Below are positions 61,202 through 64,000 of a DNA stretch of 64,000 nucleotides, piece by piece; within the stretch, counting starts at the first letter, position 1, and each line of letters starts with the position of its first letter. Location: the NCBI GenBank assembly GCA_910585745.1, contig CAJUFM010000006.1:1-64000 (forward strand), in the 5' to 3' direction. Both the position numbers and the translations under genes were made by a program. The stretch is from an uncultured Eubacterium sp. GTDB lineage: Bacteria; Bacillota; Clostridia; Lachnospirales; Lachnospiraceae. The notes under the pieces are model-generated. The model searched no databases. It was not told the origin of the DNA and saw nothing but the letters and a program-made list of their open reading frames with translations.

Positions 61202-62596
61202 TCAATAATTATTGGGTAATGAATACATAAGATAATAAGATCCCAGGTTACCATCTGAACAATTATAACGGTCATAGTACTGCAGGTACACTTCCGCATC
61301 TTTTTCTGTCAGCCATTTGAACTCTCTGGTATGGAGATCGTAGCTGGCATACTGGTTTTTCTTTGCTCCGGTATGCTCCAGATACATTAGGCAGATCCCC
61401 TCTGCCAGCGCCACCACATTCCCCCGGCTCCGGTAGATACAGTCGATCTCACCCTGCCTTCCTATCTTCCGAAAGATCTTCTGTTCGGACTCCGGATTAT
61501 GAAGATGCTCATTTATTTCTTCTTCCCATCTCCACTCACCAGAACTACCCAGTTCTTTGCTGATCACTACATTATTGTTACACAAAGGCGGCGTATCCTC
61601 TTCTCCTACGAAGCCCCCTCCTCCCACGATGTGTATAAGAACATAAAAGGTACCCTCCTGTACAAAAACGCCCCAGATCGAGATTTCATGATCAGCTGCT
61701 ACTTCGCAGTCATCCAGAAGTCCCTTTTTCTCTAAGAACTGACGGATCTGATCTTCATCTGCGATCTTTTTCTTTTCTCCGTCTTTCAATCGGTACCGCC
61801 AGAGGACAGGGTGTTTTTGGCCTGACTTGCATTCTCCCCAGAAAAATTCATCCTTTTCTGTATCCAATGTGTAAACATCCAAAAAGAGTTCCTTTTCCAT
61901 CTCATGGAACCAGTTCACGGGTTCTGCCCCGAACTTTTTCTCCCCCAGTCCCTTTTCACCGTCAAAAATCACACGGTCCTCAACCAGAGCCAGTATATTC
62001 CAGACCTCCGTATCTTCTGCTGGATCATACTGCTTTTTCCGGATATTATACATTTGGAGAAGGCTATTACTCTCCTCCGTATCGCCTACAAAGATAATAT
62101 AACTTCCGTTGCACCAGTAGTCGATATACTGACCGCTTCCTCCCAGATCTTTTTCCAGGATCATTTCTGCCGCTGATTCATCCACCTTCCACTGCTGTTC
62201 CTTTCTCACCGGGACACGCCAGATCTGATCCCGGCTGTTTATCTCATCCCCGATGTAGGTCAGATAATACAGCCAGTCCGCATCCACATAACAGATAGCA
62301 TCTACTTCCATCTGCAGTATGCGCTCTTCACCGGTCTGACGGTTACACTCTACCGCTTTGGAGTCGTATCCTATATAATACAGGTTGCGTTCATTGCAGT
62401 AGGTGTATTTTTTTGAACGGTCTTTCCCGGCGGGCTTTACGGCTCCGCCGGACACCGCCTGTCCGCTCACACCGCCGCCGGAGACCACTCCTTTTCCAGA
62501 CATTCCGATGTATTCCCCGCCGCAGCCGGCACAGGTCCCCGCTAGTAACGCCATTAACAGCATCAGTCCTGTCATTCTGTAAAACTTTCCTTTCAT
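61202..62596 (-). CDS. Lipoprotein of a tandem paralog family (member 2)
   Basis: A 464-residue lipoprotein related to its neighbours. Signal peptide MTGLMLLMALLAGTCAGC with the acylated Cys at about 25, then CGGEYIGMS, then VSGGGVSGQAVSGGAV and the shared block KDRSKKYTYCNERNLYYI. Mature segments ICYVDADWLYYLT, QIWRVPVRKEQQWKVDE and EFKWLTEKD match member 1. The start at 62596 has GGAG six bases upstream; the frame extends eleven codons further to a TTG. The -3 lipobox residue is Cys, which is unusual. Confidence 0.75.
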   Translation of the reverse strand: MKGKFYRMTGLMLLMALLAGTCAGCGGEYIGMSGKGVVSGGGVSGQAVSGGAVKPAGKDRSKKYTYCNERNLYYIGYDSKAVECNRQTGEERILQMEVDAICYVDADWLYYLTYIGDEINSRDQIWRVPVRKEQQWKVDESAAEMILEKDLGGSGQYIDYWCNGSYIIFVGDTEESNSLLQMYNIRKKQYDPAEDTEVWNILALVEDRVIFDGEKGLGEKKFGAEPVNWFHEMEKELFLDVYTLDTEKDEFFWGECKSGQKHPVLWRYRLKDGEKKKIADEDQIRQFLEKKGLLDDCEVAADHEISIWGVFVQEGTFYVLIHIVGGGGFVGEEDTPPLCNNNVVISKELGSSGEWRWEEEINEHLHNPESEQKIFRKIGRQGEIDCIYRSRGNVVALAEGICLMYLEHTGAKKNQYASYDLHTREFKWLTEKDAEVYLQYYDRYNCSDGNLGSYYLMYSLPNNY

Positions 62597-62634
62597 TTTT
62601 TTCTCCATCCGCGCACGTTTTTTGCGCAAAAACC

Positions 62635-64000
62635 TTATTCATAATCATAATACGGCCAGTCACGATCCTTCCCTTCCAGCGCCTCTACTTCTTCCGGAAT
62701 TTCAATATTCCGCAATGGCGCCAAAAAATATGGAAGATACCAGTCCAGATCTTCTTCTGTCAAATACATAAATTCCCCACTCTGGAAATCATAACAGGCC
62801 AGCGTGTTTTTGTCACTCTCTGGATGACAGACCTCCATGTAACATCTTTCATCCGTCATCTCTACACATCTCCCACGGCTGTAGTAACGATCACAATACA
62901 CGTCTTCATACCGCTTCCTCCGGGGCTTTTTATACGCAAGATATTCTGTCAGCACTTTATCATAGTGGATCTCCCCTCCGCTTTCTGGTTCCAGATAAAC
63001 CAAAATATGTCTGCTGCACAGGTCTTTTTTATCCCGCCAGATTATCTCAAACTGCATATACAGACGTTTTCCGCTTATAAACATTCCTATGGGACAATAA
63101 CTTTCATCCGCCTCATCATCTTCTGGCAGCAACCCATTCTGCAGAAGCAGCGCTTTCAACTGCTTTTCTGACACAGCTTCCTCCCGGCTGCCATCCTCCA
63201 CATTATATTTCATAACGGGAAAGGGCGTGGCATATCCCTCGGAATAGTACACATCCTTTCCTATAGCAACATGTGCCACCCCCCAGACCATTTCACCGGA
63301 TATTTTGGTAATCTCTTCCGAATCCAGCCTCTGCCAGTAAAATCCCTCCTCTTCTCCCATCCTCAGATAGACATAACCGTCCACCACCGAAAGTACTCTG
63401 CTATCATGATTTCTTTCATCTCTATCTAAATTTCCTATAAATCTTTTCTCTTTTAAATCGTATTTTTGGTACATTCCAGAGTCGGTTATATACAACAAAT
63501 ACTGTCCGTCACAATAGGCACAGATATAGATCCCCTTTTTATCTGTCATTAGGCGTTGCTCTTTCAGTATATTCAGCCGGTTCTTCTCGATGGGAGCCCG
63601 GTATAAACTGTCAATAACCAGATCATCCTCTGGATTCTCACTCTCTTCCCACACAACGTAGTAAACCCAGTCATCATCTACATAGCACAGGGCACTTACA
63701 TCCTTTCGGTTGATCTCCCTTTCTGTGCCCTCTGAGAGATCCCTCTCCATGATCACCCAGTCTGCCTGTCCTTTTCTGCCTCCTTCATCTTTCCGCAGAT
63801 AATAAAAATTATTTTCACTGAAAAACCAGCTGTACCTGTCTTTTTTCCTTCTTTTTTCCACGGGAATTTTTTTCACAGCTCCGCCGGAAACTGCCCCTTC
63901 CCACACCGCTCCTCCAGAGACTGCTCCCCCGGATACCGCACCGCCGGAGACGGCCCCTCCAGAAACTGCCCCTTCTCTGGAACGTCCGGCAAACTCACCG
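62635..64000 (-). CDS. Lipoprotein of a tandem paralog family (member 3), 5' end beyond the window
   Basis: Open from the window edge to the stop at 62635 (454 codons seen). The visible N-terminus reads GEFAGRSREG followed by four to six SGGAV units (one WEGAV variant), so the lipobox Cys must lie just outside. The body has ALCYVDDDWVYYVVW, SLYRAPIEKN and FMYLTEEDLDWYLPYF, aligned with members 1 and 2. It ends 38 bases before member 2's start. Function unknown. Confidence 0.7.
   Translation of the reverse strand, partial: GEFAGRSREGAVSGGAVSGGAVSGGAVSGGAVWEGAVSGGAVKKIPVEKRRKKDRYSWFFSENNFYYLRKDEGGRKGQADWVIMERDLSEGTEREINRKDVSALCYVDDDWVYYVVWEESENPEDDLVIDSLYRAPIEKNRLNILKEQRLMTDKKGIYICAYCDGQYLLYITDSGMYQKYDLKEKRFIGNLDRDERNHDSRVLSVVDGYVYLRMGEEEGFYWQRLDSEEITKISGEMVWGVAHVAIGKDVYYSEGYATPFPVMKYNVEDGSREEAVSEKQLKALLLQNGLLPEDDEADESYCPIGMFISGKRLYMQFEIIWRDKKDLCSRHILVYLEPESGGEIHYDKVLTEYLAYKKPRRKRYEDVYCDRYYSRGRCVEMTDERCYMEVCHPESDKNTLACYDFQSGEFMYLTEEDLDWYLPYFLAPLRNIEIPEEVEALEGKDRDWPYYDYE

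Noticed and set aside
63907..64000. CRISPR-like short repeats at the right edge
   Set aside because: The 15-base units encode SGGAV in frame and have no spacers.

Overview
The window looks like a chromosome segment of a Gram-positive, low-to-mid GC Clostridia, most likely a Lachnospiraceae-type gut anaerobe. The evidence is clean AGGAGG ribosome sites, a ylxM-ffh-rpsP-khpA-rimM-trmD block, an ECF-type vitamin transporter, DUF1836 and DegV proteins, Thr/Pro- and Lys-rich surface proteins, and a Firmicutes type IV pilus cluster with a PilM-PilN fusion. The genus cannot be fixed from the sequence alone. No rRNA, tRNA or CRISPR array was seen.

Region 1 (1-7500) is accessory and visibly AT-rich. 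It holds a Nudix gene, a YdbC/PC4-like gene, several decayed ORFs, and a compact four-gene minus-strand operon: a protein with two GHKL ATPase modules, a receiver-like protein, an HNH nuclease and an N6-adenine DNA methyltransferase. The operon has its own promoter. It is flanked by two directly repeated, independently frameshifted copies of an rlmD 3'-tail sequence, and the right-hand copy directly abuts rlmD. I read this as a mobile restriction/defence cassette at an rlmD 3'-end hotspot, with histidine-kinase/receiver logic attached to a nuclease-methylase pair. It is the best candidate here for an under-described system.

Region 2 (7.5-15.3 kb) is ordinary: rlmD, a MATE exporter, a MIF-like protein, DUF1836, a PHP phosphatase, pcrA and a small acidic membrane protein. 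Region 3 (15.3-24.4 kb) is a putative corrinoid-uptake locus. Minus-strand DUF4430 (transcobalamin-like), EcfT, duplicated EcfA, an S component and DegV stand back to back with a cobalamin riboswitch. The riboswitch and tandem terminators precede two secreted plus-strand proteins, a second DUF4430 protein and a PQQ-like beta-propeller. Region 4 (24.5-32.9 kb) carries an orphan substrate-binding lipoprotein, a sirtuin, metA, thiS-thiG-thiH-thiE without thiF in the run, a PD-(D/E)XK (Rpn-like) protein, an orphan FlhB-like protein and rnhB.

Region 5 (33-52.3 kb) is a type IV pilus cluster on the minus strand: pilB, pilT, pilC, pilA, pilD, a pilM-pilN fusion, pilO, three further prepilin-like proteins, a PilX-like protein and a 1239-residue DUF5057 protein. 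A membrane glycosyltransferase is divergent inside it. A 43-residue membrane peptide gene sits at its upstream edge. Region 6 (52.3-58.4 kb) has a HisA-like/HisI/HisE fusion, hisB and the trmD-to-ylxM block. Region 7 (58.5-64 kb) has a methyltransferase and three tandem paralogous lipoproteins carrying SGGAV repeat arrays; the third runs off the window.
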